Position numbers and translations under genes: made by a program. Positions 62,510-64,000 of a stretch of DNA of 64,000 bases are shown in pieces; within the stretch, counting starts at the first letter, position 1; every line of letters begins with the position of its first letter. The stretch lies in assembly GCF_002078875.1 (NCBI RefSeq), contig NC_034413.1, positions 62,973,594-63,037,593 of the forward strand. The letters are read 5' to 3'. Origin of the DNA: Numida meleagris. Taxonomy: Eukaryota > Chordata > Aves > Galliformes > Numididae. Below the pieces are notes generated by a model, which had not been told where the DNA came from, did no database searches, and saw only the letters and a list, made by a program, of their open reading frames with translations.

Positions 62510-64000
62510 GCCAAGCCACATGGAGGCACATCAGGATGGCACTGAGCCCAGCCGGGGCTTTCTGCCTACCAAGCAACATGAGCGCGATGGGAACGTGGCC
62601 AATTCAAACACTCCGTGTTTCTGCTGAAGGAATAAAAGCAAATGAGAATTTGTTGCACCTATTATTCTCTCATTGCTCTGCATTATGCAGCGGACAAAGT
62701 ATTCTGTTTTACTGCTGTTGTGTTGAAAATATATATACGTACACTAGTAGTGGCTGTGCTTCTGAGTCATGCAGTTTCTTCAGCACATTCTCGAGAGTCT
62801 GAATAGCCCCAGCTGAAACAGGACTATTTATCCCTTTAAAAGCATGCACAGCTTTAGCATCTTTACCAAAATGAGATACTGATTCCCATTTTTTTGTTGG
62901 TGGCTCAGTTATTTTCTCTGTCATTCTCCTTTTTATTCAAATAAACTATTTCTATGTAAATTGGAGTTATGCTAATCAAAACTCCATGTCCCAAAATGTG
63001 CAACTTTCTCACGCAGAAGTCTCTGTAACTCGCATGAATAGTCCCGCGTGACTTCAGCATTTTATAAAGCAAGTCAGTAAGAGACTAAATGTAAGTCTGG
63101 GGAACTCTGGCTGTCAACTGCAATTTTGTCACTGATATTGATAACTGATGCACTCACGGAGTAAGGAAGCAAAAATGGTAAACAACAAAAAAATAAACAC
63201 GGCACCATTTCCATAATGAGCTAAAAGCTGGGTGCAAAAGGTCAAAATCTAGACAGAAGGAAGATTAATATTTTCTCTGTGTCCTTCTGTTGTCTGTATC
63301 ACCTGGAGCAGGCAGACCTGGACTTTGTTACAGGTAAATAATTACAGTTGTATCTGCCATAAATATCCACTTGAAGGGGCTACTGCAAAAAAATTGAGAT
63401 TGTATCTCCAAGCAACTGTCAAATGGCTAGAATAAATTTAGAGGACTTGAAATACTGATGTACACTTTCTATCATAGATATCTCTTGGTCTAGACTTTCA
63501 GGCTGCATTTTGACAGAACACATTGGATGACTGAGAAATTAAGGACTCGGGACCAAAAAAAATTACATAGTGTTGGCACTTGTGGTTTGCGTCTTCTTTA
63601 CCTGTGGTGCTAGCAAACAGGAAGTCATTGCTTCACAGCAAACCCAGAAATATTAACAGGACATATCCTTTTGCATTTAAAACACAGAAGGCAATAAATT
63701 GTAGACCGTGATGGCAAACCTAAAGGGGTCACTGAGTAATGGTAAGCATAATATCTGTTCTTTTCAGTGCTATAATAAATCTGACAGTGCTCTTTTTTAA
63801 AGTTGGGATGCTTCTGTACAGACTGAAGATCAAAAGTTTCTTTGCCCCCAAAAAGGAAAAAAAAAAAAAAAGCACACACACGCACAGCAATCACCTGTTT
63901 TTCATTTTGCATATTCCGTGGAATATGGAACAATAGGGAGTGAAATAATATGCCTGTCTCTTTCAGTGTCGGTGATATTCTCATAAGCCTGGACTGAATG
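62510..64000. other. Gene-free stretch to the window end
   Basis: The GC-richer islet ends near 62,630. The rest is AT-rich with an A-run followed by a short CA-rich part near 63,857-63,888 and an isolated TTACAG|GTAAAT donor motif near 63,333. No gene recognised. Confidence 0.45.

Overview
This window is non-coding or very gene-poor nuclear DNA from a vertebrate, almost certainly a bird. The main evidence is the repeats. CR1 non-LTR retrotransposon pieces are present, and two of them end in the short ATTCTRTG-type terminal repeats typical of avian CR1 3' ends. There are no recognisable mammalian SINEs or L1, interspersed repeats are sparse, and microsatellites are few and short. A galliform (chicken-like) genome would fit, but the sequence alone does not settle the order. 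I see no bacterial, plasmid or viral gene, no tRNA or rRNA, and no CRISPR array.

Most open reading frames here are short and rich in Cys, Phe, Leu, Ser and His, as expected from chance reading of AT-rich intergenic or intronic DNA. I recognise no host protein. The only coding sequence I can place in a family is decayed CR1 ORF2 (reverse transcriptase protein): the C-terminal end on the + strand at about 39,724-39,957, and older degraded pieces on the - strand at about 14,670-14,890, 23,410-23,985 and 32,430-32,740. Short CR1 3' ends lie at about 2,170, 22,691 and 38,224. Two MIR-like ancient SINE relics (about 17,690 and 43,885) and a few possible inverted-repeat (MITE-like) relics complete the interspersed repeats.

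Layout: 1-7.8 kb is plain sequence with a possible old enhancer (1.2-1.6 kb), an isolated TATA-type core promoter motif (2.78 kb) and a small inverted-repeat relic (4.3 kb). 7.8-23 kb is AT-rich with one CR1 relic, one MIR relic and a possible small exon at 17.26 kb. 23.4-24.0 kb holds the best preserved ancient CR1 body. 30.05-30.49 kb is a large pyrimidine/purine repeat interrupted by a 190-base assembly gap. 31.9 kb has three CACATGTG palindromes. 35.8 kb has a GC-rich hairpin beside a CTCF-like motif. 36.7-37.2 kb has the longest open frame, on the - strand. 39.2-40.0 kb has the best-looking exon candidate followed by the youngest-looking CR1. 45.9-47.0 kb looks like conserved non-coding (enhancer) sequence. 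47.8-53 kb contains several strong + strand splice donors. 59.0-59.7 kb has two perfect palindromes and another candidate exon. 62.4-62.6 kb is a small GC- and CpG-richer islet with an internal tandem duplication.

The candidate exons are inferred from splice-site quality and open frame only. Equally good splice motifs occur by chance on both strands in 64 kb, so none is established. I found no sign of a new multi-gene system. The most useful leads are the exon candidates, the E-box cluster, the palindrome pair and the structured pyrimidine array.
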